The notes beneath the pieces are model-generated. The model saw only the letters and a program-made list of their open reading frames with translations, was not told the DNA's origin and searched no databases. 64,000 nucleotides of DNA from Streptomyces sp. ISL-98 (GTDB lineage: Bacteria; Actinomycetota; Actinomycetes; Streptomycetales; Streptomycetaceae): positions 124,001-188,000 of the forward strand of contig NZ_JAGGPB010000004.1 in NCBI RefSeq assembly GCF_018614055.1, read 5' to 3'. Positions within the stretch are counted from its first letter, which is position 1. Each line of letters opens with the position of its first letter. Made by a program: the position numbers and the translations under genes. Positions 16,571 to 24,945 of the stretch are shown one piece after another.

Positions 16571-17503
16571 ATGACGACTGGCTGGAAAGCGAGCGACATC
16601 CCCGACCAGAGCGGCCGTACGGCCGTGGTCACCGGGGCCAACAGCGGCATCGGACTCGTGACGGCGCGCGAACTGGCCCGCCGGGGCGCGCGCGTTGTCC
16701 TCGCGTGCCGCAGCGAGGCCCGCGGCAAGGAGGCCGTCGCCCGGATCGTCGGGGAGGTCCCGGGCGCGGTCGCCGAGTTCGCGCCCCTCGACCTCGGCGA
16801 CCTGGGCTCCGTACGCGAGTTCGCGAGCTCGTACCCGTACGACCGCCTCGACCTGCTCGTCAACAATGCGGGCGTCATGGCCCTGCCGTACGGCAAGACC
16901 GCCGACGGCTTCGAGACCCAGTTCGGCGTCAACCACCTCGGGCACTTCGCCCTCACCGGACTGCTGCTCCCGAAGCTTCTCCGTACGCCCGGCGCCCGCG
17001 TCGTGACCGTCTCCAGCGGCCTGCACGCCCTCGCCAACATCGACATCGGCGACCTCAACAGCGAGCGCGTCTACCGCCGCTGGATCGCCTACGCCCGTTC
17101 CAAGTCCGCGAATCTGCTGTTCACCCACGAGCTGGCACGACGGCTGGCCGCCGCCGGCTCCGACGTCGTCGCTGCCGCCGCGCACCCCGGCTACGCCGCC
17201 ACCAATCTCCAGAGCGCCGGCGTGAAGATGGAGGGCCGCAAGGGCGCCCAGCGCCTCGTCGAGTTCGGCAACCGGATCATCGCCCAGCCCGCCGAGTCGG
17301 GCGCCCTGCCCACGCTGTACGCCGCCACCGCGCCCGGCGTACGGCCCGACTCGTTCACCGGCCCGAGGATCCAGGGCCTGCGCGGAGCGCCCACACGGTC
17401 CTGGCGGGCCAAGTGGACGCTCAACGACATCGCGAGTGAGCGGCTGTGGGTGGCGTCCGAGCAGCTCACCGGGGTGACGTACCCCGGCTCCCTCAATTCC
17501 TAG
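16571..17503 (+). CDS. Short-chain dehydrogenase/reductase (retinol dehydrogenase-like)
   Basis: A 310-residue SDR: NADP-binding TGANSGIG, the NNAGVMALP motif, catalytic Ser in VTVSSGLH and an active-site YxxxK in YARSKSANLL. The sequence resembles the retinol dehydrogenase/WWOX-like branch of oxidoreductases common in actinomycetes; the substrate is unknown. ATG 16571 lacks a clear Shine-Dalgarno sequence; a -10-like TACGCT (16559-16564) sits six bases before the ATG, so a leaderless transcript is possible. It follows nirD by 41 bases but does not belong to nitrite reduction. Confidence 0.9.
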   Translation: MTTGWKASDIPDQSGRTAVVTGANSGIGLVTARELARRGARVVLACRSEARGKEAVARIVGEVPGAVAEFAPLDLGDLGSVREFASSYPYDRLDLLVNNAGVMALPYGKTADGFETQFGVNHLGHFALTGLLLPKLLRTPGARVVTVSSGLHALANIDIGDLNSERVYRRWIAYARSKSANLLFTHELARRLAAAGSDVVAAAAHPGYAATNLQSAGVKMEGRKGAQRLVEFGNRIIAQPAESGALPTLYAATAPGVRPDSFTGPRIQGLRGAPTRSWRAKWTLNDIASERLWVASEQLTGVTYPGSLNS

Positions 17504-17535
17504 CTCTTCAACAGTCCCGGCGACCGACCGGGCGC

Positions 17536-17955
17536 TCAGCCCTGGGCGCCCTCGCCCGCGACTGCCGCCGGGTCCATCCAGATGACCTCCCAGGTGTGAC
17601 CGTCGGGGTCCTGGAAGGAACGGCCGTACATGAAGCCGTGGTCCATGGGCTCGTTCGCGGGGGAACCGCCGGACGCGAGGGCCGTGTCGGCCATCTCGTC
17701 GACCTTCGCGCGGCTCTCGGCGCTCAGCGCGAGGAGGACCTCCGTGGTCGTTCGGGTGTCGGCGATCTCCTTCTTCGTGAACTCCTTGAAGCGCGGCTCG
17801 GTGAGCAGCATGGCGAAGATGGTGTCGCTGATCACCAGACAGGCCGTCTTGTCGTCACTGAACTGGGGGTTGAACGAGAACCCGAGCTTGCTGAAGAAGG
17901 ACTTCGTGGTGTCGAGGTCCGTCACCGGCAGGTTCACGAAAATCATCTGTGCCAT
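17536..17955 (-). CDS. VOC (glyoxalase/bleomycin resistance) family protein
   Basis: A 139-residue single VOC domain protein beginning MAQMIFVNLPVTDLDTTKSFF, with the C-terminal strand GRSFQDPDGHTWEVIWMDP. It is of the PhnB-like/lactoylglutathione lyase-like class that often lacks a known substrate. Upstream (17971-17996) is a purine-rich stretch on the coding strand with a 12-base motif repeated at 14-base spacing; the ribosome site is a weak GAGAGA. It converges on the SDR gene. Confidence 0.88.
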   Translation of the reverse strand: MAQMIFVNLPVTDLDTTKSFFSKLGFSFNPQFSDDKTACLVISDTIFAMLLTEPRFKEFTKKEIADTRTTTEVLLALSAESRAKVDEMADTALASGGSPANEPMDHGFMYGRSFQDPDGHTWEVIWMDPAAVAGEGAQG

Positions 17956-18141
17956 GAGCTGTCTCTCTTCTCTCGTTGTCGGTCTCTCGTTGTCGGTCGA
18001 TGGGTAGACCCAGGGGCCCCACGAAACTCATCGCTCGAACCGAAACTCGCATGAAGAAAGCCTCTCGGCGACTCCGGACCCGGCCCCCGAACACCCGGCT
18101 CCCGCCTTGCGGCGGCACGGGCCGCGGCCTAGCGTCGGGCC

Positions 18142-18708
18142 ATGAGCAGCGCTTCCGGCAGGAAGATCACCGAGAAGCTGTCGGGCGACGCGCTGAGCGC
18201 GTCGACGGGCCGGGACTGGGACGCGTGGTTCGCTCTGCTCGACGCGTGGCAGGCCACGGACCGCACCCACGCCGAGATCGCCCGCCACCTCGTCGAGACG
18301 CACGGCGTCCCCGGCTGGCACGCCCAGTCGATCACCGTGGGGTACGAGCAGGAGCGCGGCATGCGCGAGGTGGGCCAGTCCAGTGAGGGCGACTGGCAGG
18401 TCTCCGTCAGCAAGACGGTGAACGCGCCACCGGAGCGGGTCACCGAGGCGTTCACCGACGCCGCCCTGCGCCGCCGCTGGCTCCCGGCCGGTGAACTCAC
18501 GGTCCGCACCCACCGCCCGGCCACATCGGTCACCGCGGACTGGGACGGCGGTGCGAGCCGCATCTCGGTGTATCTGACGCCCAAGGGACCGGAGAAGACA
18601 CAGGTCGGCCTGGGCCACACGAAGCTCGCGGACGCGGACGCGGTGGAGGCGTACAAGACATTCTGGAAGGACCGCCTGACCGCCCTCAAGACCCTGCTGG
18701 AGAGCTGA
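18142..18708 (+). CDS. DUF4287 / SRPBCC two-domain protein
   Basis: 188 residues. The N-terminal third (DWDAWFALLDAWQATDRTHAEIARHLVETHG-containing helical region) matches the small DUF4287 helical domain; the rest (WQVSVSKTVNAPPERVTEAFTD to the C terminus) is an AHSA1-like SRPBCC hydrophobic-ligand fold. The fusion is common in actinobacteria, and its biochemical role is not known. The gene is divergent from the VOC gene and monocistronic by spacing. Confidence 0.82.
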   Translation: MSSASGRKITEKLSGDALSASTGRDWDAWFALLDAWQATDRTHAEIARHLVETHGVPGWHAQSITVGYEQERGMREVGQSSEGDWQVSVSKTVNAPPERVTEAFTDAALRRRWLPAGELTVRTHRPATSVTADWDGGASRISVYLTPKGPEKTQVGLGHTKLADADAVEAYKTFWKDRLTALKTLLES

Positions 18709-18883
18709 CCGGCCGGTTCTGGCCAAAGGGTCGCGCGCAACAGGCCGACAGCGGACGCTTCCGCTTCATCGGTCGTTGATGCACCGTCAATCCGCGACTC
18801 CTAGGTTCCGGAAGCGCACCCCCCGCGACCCCGCCGCCCGACCGGTGCGGCAGGGACGGTCACGATCCCCCTGGAGTGATCAA

Positions 18884-20041
18884 GTGGAACGTCGTAGTTT
18901 CCTGCGTGGAGCGGTCGTCGGCGGCACGGCCGCGGCATTCGGCTACACCCTCATGCAAGGCGCGGCCTACGCGGCACCGGCCCAGCTGGGTCCGAGCCCG
19001 TACGGAGCGCTCGGCGCGGCAGACGCCAACGGGATCCTGCTGCCGAGCGGCTTCACCAGCCGCGTCATCGCCCGTTCCGGCCAGACGGTGTCCGGCACCT
19101 CCTACACGTGGCACAACGCCCCCGACGGCGGCGCCTGCTTCGCCGACGGCAGCGGCTGGATCTACGTCTCCAACTCGGAGATCAATCCCGGCGGCGGTGC
19201 GAGCGCAGTGAAGTTCAACTCCTCCGGCACCGTCACCGACGCCTACCGGATCCTCTCCAACACCCGGCAGAACTGTGCCGGCGGCGCCACCCCGTGGAAC
19301 ACCTGGCTGTCCTGCGAGGAGGTCTCCCTCGGCTACGTCTACGAGACCAACCCGTGGGGCGGCACCAGCACCCGCCGTGACGCCATGGGCAAGTTCAAGC
19401 ACGAGGCCGCCGCCGCCGACCCGGTGCGGAACGTCATCTACCTGACCGAGGACGAGGGCAACGGCTGCTTCTACCGGTTCATCCCGAACACGTGGGGCAA
19501 CCTCGCCTCCGGCACCCTCCAGGTCCTCAAGGCCGGCACCGGCACCTCCGGCTCCTTCACCTGGGGCACGGTGCCCGACCCCGACGGCTCCCCCACTGTC
19601 ACCCGGGACCAGGTCTCCGGCGCAAAGCGGTTCAACGGCGGCGAGGGCTGCCACTACGCCGGTGACACCGTCTGGTTCACCACCAAGGGCGACAACCGCG
19701 TCTGGCAGATCAACCTGCTGAACAGCACGTACGAACTCGCCTACGACGACTCGCTGGTCAACCCCGGCCCCGCCCCCCTGACCGGCGTGGACAACATCAC
19801 CGGCTCCTCCTCCGGCGACCTGTTCGTCGCGGAGGACGGCGGCAACATGGAGATCTGCATCATCACACCGGACGACATCGTCGCTCCGTTCCTGCGGATC
19901 AGCGGCCAGTCCAGCTCGGAGATCACCGGGCCTGCCTTCTCGCCCAACGGCCAGCGGCTCTACTTCTCCAGCCAGCGCGGCACGAGCGGCTCCGGCTCCG
20001 GCGGCATCACCTACGAGGTGACGGGCCCCTTCCGCAGCTGA
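18884..20041 (+). CDS. Tat-exported PhoX-like (DUF839) protein
   Basis: A 385-residue secreted protein. The N terminus VERRSFLRGAVVGGTAAA is a Tat signal (RRxFLRG), with probable cleavage after AYA. The mature part is a beta-propeller-like DUF839/PhoX family protein with conserved SNSEIN, GNGCFYRFIPN, GGEGCHY and, near the C terminus, DNITGSSSGDLFVAEDGG followed by GPAFSPNGQRLYFSSQRG. PhoX enzymes are calcium-dependent alkaline phosphatases; whether this one keeps the activity is unclear. The GTG at 18884 follows GGAG; upstream in-frame ATGs would bury the Tat signal. Confidence 0.85.
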   Translation: MERRSFLRGAVVGGTAAAFGYTLMQGAAYAAPAQLGPSPYGALGAADANGILLPSGFTSRVIARSGQTVSGTSYTWHNAPDGGACFADGSGWIYVSNSEINPGGGASAVKFNSSGTVTDAYRILSNTRQNCAGGATPWNTWLSCEEVSLGYVYETNPWGGTSTRRDAMGKFKHEAAAADPVRNVIYLTEDEGNGCFYRFIPNTWGNLASGTLQVLKAGTGTSGSFTWGTVPDPDGSPTVTRDQVSGAKRFNGGEGCHYAGDTVWFTTKGDNRVWQINLLNSTYELAYDDSLVNPGPAPLTGVDNITGSSSGDLFVAEDGGNMEICIITPDDIVAPFLRISGQSSSEITGPAFSPNGQRLYFSSQRGTSGSGSGGITYEVTGPFRS

Positions 20042-20072
20042 CCGGCCCAGCAGGCCCAGCCCCCGCACCTGA

Positions 20073-20120
20073 GCCGGGCACGGGCGCGTCGCACCTCACT
20101 GCGGCCCGCCCGTGCCCGGC
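20073..20120. terminator. Bidirectional hairpin between the PhoX-like and ArsR-type genes
   Basis: Perfect 14-base arms GCCGGGCACGGGCG (20073-20086) and its complement (20107-20120), with a related third copy at 20136-20149. It sits between two convergent stop codons, with no T-run. Confidence 0.65.
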
Positions 20121-20165
20121 ACTGCCTGCCCACTACGCCCGTGCCGGGCCCTGCCTGCCCGCCCT

Positions 20166-21230
20166 CTACGGCCGCACCCGCCCCGCGACACACCCCTCCG
20201 CCACGTTCGGCGAGGCCGTCAGCGCCTCCGCCGGGGCTCCGCCCCGCAGCAGCGCCGCACCCAGCGGCGTCATCGTGTGCAGTACGGAGTTGCCGTGCCG
20301 CAGGGTGACGACCAGGCCGGCCTCGCGCAGTACGCACGCGTGCTGGCTCGCCGAGGCCAGCGAGACGCCTGCTCTGCGGGCGAGTTCACTCGTCGTACAG
20401 CCGCCTCCGATGGCGCCCAGGACCGCCGAGCGGGTGTGTCCGACGAGGCGGCCCAGGGAGGTGCTGGGGGCGTCGGCGGGGGCCGGGGCGCCGGTGTCGG
20501 TCACGGGGTAGACCAGGACCGGTGGCAGGTCGGGGTCGCGGTAGACCACAGGGGTGCCGCGGCAGAAGAACGACGGCTGGAGCAGCAGACCGCGGCCGTC
20601 CAGGTGCAGATCGCGGTCGACCGGATAGTCGGCTTCCAGGACCGGCGGGCACCAGCGCAGCATCGGCGGGAGGGTGTCGAGGAGTTCGTCCGCGCCGCCG
20701 TCGAGCAGGGCGCGGCCGCGGACCGCGCGGTCCGCTTCGATACGGGCCTGGATGTACGGCCAGTACGGCTCCACGGCGGCGCGGTGGTAGCCGCGCAGGG
20801 CGCCGGTGAGCCGGCCGACGGCGTCACTGCGGCCGTCCGCGAGCGGGGTGAGGCGCACCGGAGGGGAGGTGCGGTCCTGGGACGGGCACGTACCGTCCGA
20901 CCGGTGTGCGGTGGCGAGCAGGCCGATTTCGGCGCGCAGCCGATCGGGGGCTGTGGCGCGTACGGCTTCGAGGCCCGCGTCAATGCCGCTCAATCCTTCA
21001 CGCGGTGTCAGGAAATCCGGGAAATAGCCCCGGTTCGGCACCAAGGCGGCCAGCAGCCGTGTTTCACCATTCAACCGAGTACGGGATTCCTGACGCCATT
21101 CTCCGAAGACCTTGACACCACGCCGGTCTCTCAATCGGTGAAAACTCAGAATCGTTTCCCACAGCGCATCGGGCCGGGGAGCCAGCCGTATACGGGAAAG
21201 GTCCACACCTGAGAAATGGACACGTAGCAC
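20166..21230 (-). CDS. ArsR-type winged-helix transcriptional regulator with N-terminal DUF5937-like region
   Basis: A 354-residue protein starting VLRVHFSGVDLSRIRLAP. The N-terminal two thirds is the conserved actinobacterial region of this regulator class (LWETILSFHRLRDRRG, YFPDFLTP). The C-terminal third is a winged helix: LGRLVGHTRSAVLGAIGGGCTTSELARRAGVSLASASQHACVLREAGLV. It probably binds DNA as a dimer; no metal-binding cysteine pair is seen. The GTG at 21230 was chosen because conservation begins there; the ribosome site is poor. The open frame continues upstream to 21635 without conserved content. Confidence 0.83.
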   Translation of the reverse strand: MLRVHFSGVDLSRIRLAPRPDALWETILSFHRLRDRRGVKVFGEWRQESRTRLNGETRLLAALVPNRGYFPDFLTPREGLSGIDAGLEAVRATAPDRLRAEIGLLATAHRSDGTCPSQDRTSPPVRLTPLADGRSDAVGRLTGALRGYHRAAVEPYWPYIQARIEADRAVRGRALLDGGADELLDTLPPMLRWCPPVLEADYPVDRDLHLDGRGLLLQPSFFCRGTPVVYRDPDLPPVLVYPVTDTGAPAPADAPSTSLGRLVGHTRSAVLGAIGGGCTTSELARRAGVSLASASQHACVLREAGLVVTLRHGNSVLHTMTPLGAALLRGGAPAEALTASPNVAEGCVAGRVRP

Positions 21231-21648
21231 CGAAACCCCATCTGTTGCATCCGCAATCGCCCCCTGCAACTGAGTATGCACGCCATCACAGGCCGTCACC
21301 AAGGGCTTTCGGCCACAGTTGAAACGCATCGCGGCGGCCCTGCACCAAACGAAATGCTGTTCCCCGTCGGGCACGAACCAGAGCCCACCGGAAAGACACA
21401 GTGAAGGCCGTGGGGGGCTTTGCTGCGTCTGGCGGCGGTCGGCGAAGGTTGCGGCTACGTGTCGGACAGAGGTATCGGGATGCGGTCGGCGGGTGGGGAT
21501 CCGACGACCGCATCCTGCCTCTGCTTTCAGGAAAGAATGGCGTAATTCAACTCCTGTTGGCGACCCCCGGGAGACCCCGGTGACGGCACGTTCACCAATG
21601 CCGCAAGCGAACCAACAAAAGCGCACCCGAAGCACCGCAGGAAAAGAC

Positions 21649-21685
21649 GAAGTGGCGACACCTCCGCACGAGGTGCCGCCACTTC
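21649..21685 (-). terminator. Rho-independent terminator of ppdK
   Basis: A 16-base stem GAAGTGGCGACACCTC / GAGGTGCCGCCACTTC with a 5-base loop. On the minus strand the single mismatch becomes a G-U pair, and CTTTT follows within eight bases. It lies about 150 bases after the ppdK stop. Confidence 0.8.
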
Positions 21686-21696
21686 TGTGTATCGCC

Positions 21697-21743
21697 GTAT
21701 CGATGCCCCGATGTATCGATGTATCGATGACCTACGTATCGAT
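21697..21743. repeat. Cluster of four GTATCGAT octamers
   Basis: Copies begin at 21697, 21713, 21721 and 21736, with ACCTACGT also duplicated at 21730 and 21745. They lie in the 3' untranslated region of ppdK between its stop and its terminator. Confidence 0.7.
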
Positions 21744-21838
21744 AACCTACGTGTCGGTGCATCGCCGGAGCCGCCGCCGGTCCGGTTGAGGGTGGTGGTG
21801 AACCGACGGCAGCTCCGGTGGCCCGGTCGGGTGTCCGG

Positions 21839-24580
21839 TCAGCGCGAGTCGCTGCCCGAGGACTGCGCCGCAGCGCGCCCCGCCTCGAGTCGCGCCACCG
21901 GGATCCGGAACGGCGAGCAGGAGACGTAGTCCAGACCCACCTCGTGGAAGAAGTGCACCGACTCCGGGTCGCCGCCGTGCTCGCCGCACACACCGAGCTT
22001 CAGGTCGGGACGCGTCGCGCGCCCGGCCTCGACGGCGCTGCGTACGAGCGAGCCGACGCCGTCCCGGTCGATCGTCTCGAACGGGGAGACCCCGAAGATG
22101 CCCTTCTCCAGGTATGCCGTGAAGAAGCTCGCCTCGACGTCGTCGCGGGAGAAGCCCCACACGGTCTGGGTGAGGTCGTTCGTACCGAAGGAGAAGAACT
22201 GCGCGGCCTCGGCGATCTGGCCCGCCGTGAGAGCGGCGCGCGGCAGCTCGATCATCGTGCCGATGGTCAGCTTGAGGTTGGTGCCGGTGGCGGCCTCGAC
22301 CTCGGCGATGACCTTGTCGGCCTCCTCGCGGACGATCTCCAGCTCCTGGACGGTGCCGACGAGCGGAATCATGATCTCCGGGCGCGGGTCGCCCTTGGCG
22401 TTCTTGCGGTGCGCCGCCGCCTCGGCGATGGCACGGACCTGCATCGCGAAGAGACCCGGGATGACCAGACCGAGGCGTACGCCGCGCAGACCCAGCATCG
22501 GGTTCTGCTCGTGCAGCTTGTGCACGGCCTGCAGGAGGCGCAGGTCGTTCTCGTTGGCGTCCTTGCGGGACTCGGCGAGCGCGACGCGCACCGACAGCTC
22601 GGTGATGTCGGGCAGGAACTCGTGCAGCGGCGGGTCCAGCAGCCGCACCGTCACCGGCAGCCCGTCCATCGACTCGAACAGCTCGATGAAGTCGGCCTTC
22701 TGGAGCGGCAGCAGCGCACCCAGTGCCTGCTCGCGCTCGTCGTCCGTGTCGGCCAGGATCAGCCGCTCGACGAGCTCGCGGCGCTCACCGAGGAACATGT
22801 GCTCCGTACGGCACAGACCGATGCCCTGGGCGCCGAAACGGCGGGCGCGCAGGGCGTCCTCGGCGTTGTCGGCGTTGGCACGTACGCGCAGGCGGCGCAC
22901 TCGGTCGGCGTACGCCATGATCCGGTGCACGGCGGCGACGAGCTCGTCGGCGTCGTCGGCGCCGGCGTGCATGCGGCCCTCGAAGTACTCGACGACCGGG
23001 GACGGTACGACGGGTACCTCGCCGAGGTAGACCTTGCCGGTGGAGCCGTCGATGGAGACGACGTCACCCTCCTCGACGACGATCCCGCCGGGGGCGGTCA
23101 GCCGGCGGCGCTTGGTGTCGACCTCGATCTCCTCGGCGCCGCAGACACAGGTCTTGCCCATGCCGCGGGCGACGACGGCGGCGTGCGAGGTCTTGCCGCC
23201 GCGCGAGGTCAGGATGCCTTCGGCGGCGATCATGCCATCGAGGTCGTCCGGGTTCGTCTCACGGCGGATCAGGATGACCTTCTCGCCGGAACGCGACCAC
23301 TTGACGGCGGTGTACGAGTCGAAGACGGCCTTGCCGACGGCCGCGCCCGGCGAAGCGGCGATGCCGCGCCCGAGCTTCTCGGTCTTCGCCTCTTCGTCGA
23401 AGCGCGGGAACATCAGCTGGGCGAGCTGAGCGCCGTTGACGCGCTGGAGCGCCTCGGCCTCGTCGATGAGGCCCTGGTCGACGAGCTGCGTGGCGATACG
23501 GAAGGCGGCACCGGCGGTGCGCTTGCCGACGCGGGTCTGGAGCATCCACAGCTGGCCGCGCTCGATCGTGAACTCGATGTCGCAGAGATCCTTGTAGTGG
23601 GTCTCCAGCGTCTCCATGATCTGCATGAGCTGGTCGTACGAGGCCTTGTCGATGTTCTCGAGGTCGGCGAGCGGCACGGTGTTGCGGATACCGGCGACGA
23701 CGTCCTCGCCCTGCGCGTTCTGCAGGTAGTCGCCGTAGACGCCCTGGTGGCCGCTGGCGGGGTCGCGGGTGAACGCGACGCCGGTGCCGGAGTCGGGGCC
23801 GAGGTTGCCGAAGACCATGGAACAGATGTTGACGGCCGTGCCGAGGTCGCCGGGGATGCGCTCCTGGCGGCGGTAGAGCTTGGCGCGGTCGGTGTTCCAC
23901 GAGTCGAAGACCGCGTTTATGGCGAGGTCCATCTGCTCGCGCGGCTCCTGCGGGAAGTCCCGCCCGGCCTCGTCGGAGACGATCTTCTTGAACTTGCGGA
24001 CCAGCTTCTTGAGGTCGGCCGCCTCGAGGTCGGTGTCGACCGTGACCTTCTTGGCGTGCTTGGCCTGCTCCAGCGCCTCTTCGAAGAGCTCACCGTCGAC
24101 GCCCAGCACGGTCTTGCCGAACATCTGGATGAGGCGGCGGTACGAGTCCCACGCGAAGCGCTCGTCGCCGCCGGCCTGCTTGGCGAGGCCGGTGACCGAC
24201 TTGTCGGAGAGCCCGATGTTCAGGACGGTGTCCATCATGCCGGGCATGGAGAACTTGGCGCCCGAGCGGACGGAGACGAGCAGCGGGTTGTCGGCCTGGC
24301 CGAGCTTCTTGCCCATCTTCTGCTCAAGGGCGTCGAGGTGCGCGCTGACCTCGGCGCGCAGCGCCTCCGGCGCCTCGCCGCTCTCGAGGTAGACCTTGCA
24401 CGCCTCGGTGGTGATCGTGAAGCCCGGGGGGACGGGCAGCCCGAGGTTGGTCATCTCGGCGAGGTTGGCGCCCTTGCCGCCCAGCAGGTCCTTGAGGTCC
24501 CTGTTGCCCTCGGTGAAGTCATAAACGAACTTCTGACCCTGGGGCTCGGTGGCTACCTGGGGTTCTTTGTTTTCCGACAC
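21839..24580 (-). CDS. ppdK: Pyruvate, phosphate dikinase
   Basis: A 913-residue enzyme interconverting pyruvate, ATP and phosphate with phosphoenolpyruvate, AMP and diphosphate. N-terminal ATP-grasp region: GGKGANLAEMTNLGLPVPPGFTITT. The phosphohistidine domain is at TSRGGKTSHAAVVARGMGKTCV. C-terminal PEP-binding barrel: GLCRTEHMF and, near the end, GVCGEHGGDPESVHFF with the acid-base Cys in YVSCSPFRI. Length is typical. The GTG at 24580 follows GAGGAG; the longer frame upstream is non-conserved. It is monocistronic by its own terminator and by the dus terminator upstream. Confidence 0.96.
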   Translation of the reverse strand: MSENKEPQVATEPQGQKFVYDFTEGNRDLKDLLGGKGANLAEMTNLGLPVPPGFTITTEACKVYLESGEAPEALRAEVSAHLDALEQKMGKKLGQADNPLLVSVRSGAKFSMPGMMDTVLNIGLSDKSVTGLAKQAGGDERFAWDSYRRLIQMFGKTVLGVDGELFEEALEQAKHAKKVTVDTDLEAADLKKLVRKFKKIVSDEAGRDFPQEPREQMDLAINAVFDSWNTDRAKLYRRQERIPGDLGTAVNICSMVFGNLGPDSGTGVAFTRDPASGHQGVYGDYLQNAQGEDVVAGIRNTVPLADLENIDKASYDQLMQIMETLETHYKDLCDIEFTIERGQLWMLQTRVGKRTAGAAFRIATQLVDQGLIDEAEALQRVNGAQLAQLMFPRFDEEAKTEKLGRGIAASPGAAVGKAVFDSYTAVKWSRSGEKVILIRRETNPDDLDGMIAAEGILTSRGGKTSHAAVVARGMGKTCVCGAEEIEVDTKRRRLTAPGGIVVEEGDVVSIDGSTGKVYLGEVPVVPSPVVEYFEGRMHAGADDADELVAAVHRIMAYADRVRRLRVRANADNAEDALRARRFGAQGIGLCRTEHMFLGERRELVERLILADTDDEREQALGALLPLQKADFIELFESMDGLPVTVRLLDPPLHEFLPDITELSVRVALAESRKDANENDLRLLQAVHKLHEQNPMLGLRGVRLGLVIPGLFAMQVRAIAEAAAHRKNAKGDPRPEIMIPLVGTVQELEIVREEADKVIAEVEAATGTNLKLTIGTMIELPRAALTAGQIAEAAQFFSFGTNDLTQTVWGFSRDDVEASFFTAYLEKGIFGVSPFETIDRDGVGSLVRSAVEAGRATRPDLKLGVCGEHGGDPESVHFFHEVGLDYVSCSPFRIPVARLEAGRAAAQSSGSDSR

Positions 24581-24813
24581 GGGTCTCGACTCCTCGAGGA
24601 CGCGGTGGCTGCCCTGACGGCGAGGAACATACCCAGATCGAAGGTGCCTGGGTACGTCCACCTGACTGTCATGCGGCCTTAACCACTCGTCCGCCAGCAG
24701 ATCTAAAGTGATCAACTTGCCGGGGCCGGCATGAGCATTCGTTCGACAGTTGTACGCATAAACACGCTCTGCACCCATCATCGCCCAGTTGGTCAGCACA
24801 CAGTGACGAAAGC

Positions 24814-24827
24814 TTTGATCGATCAAA
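24814..24827. promoter_or_regulatory. Palindrome TTTGATCGATCAAA upstream of ppdK
   Basis: A perfect 14-base palindrome, A+T-rich against the background, just downstream of the dus terminator and 234 bases before the ppdK start. It could be an operator for a dimeric regulator; the factor is unknown. Confidence 0.45.
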
Positions 24828-24831
24828 ACAA

Positions 24832-24858
24832 AAAAGGTGGCACCCAGTGCCACCTTTT
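24832..24858 (-). terminator. Rho-independent terminator of dus
   Basis: Perfect 11-base arms AAAAGGTGGCA / TGCCACCTTTT, 5-base loop. On the minus strand the stem runs into TTTTTTGTTTT. It lies 88 bases after the dus stop; the A-rich 5' arm means it could also work on the plus strand. Confidence 0.92.
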
Positions 24859-24945
24859 GAGAGATGCAATCGGGCCGGAGTCGCTCATCTGAGCAAACTT
24901 GCCATCAGGCGTGGCGAGGATCACGTCTCGAATGAGCGCGGAATC

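Larger units (their letters stand above)
21231..21838. other. 608-base intergenic region between the ArsR-type gene and ppdK
   Basis: It holds the promoter side of the ArsR-type gene, the ppdK terminator hairpin (21649-21685) and the GTATCGAT repeat cluster (21697-21743). I see no convincing coding sequence; the open frames across it lack ribosome sites and family motifs. The A+T content around 21600-21760 is clearly higher than the genes on either side. Confidence 0.6.
24581..24945. other. 365-base region: ppdK leader and dus terminator
   Basis: It contains the 5' region of ppdK (minus strand), a 14-base perfect palindrome at 24814-24827 and the dus terminator at 24832-24858. I could not identify a reliable -35/-10 pair for ppdK. 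No gene is seen. Confidence 0.6.

Noticed and set aside
21818..24682. A 954-codon open frame on the strand opposite ppdK
   Set aside because: It mirrors ppdK, has no ribosome site or family motif, and its composition (Val/Gly/Asp/Glu/Leu-rich) is the usual artefact of reading a GC-rich gene backwards.
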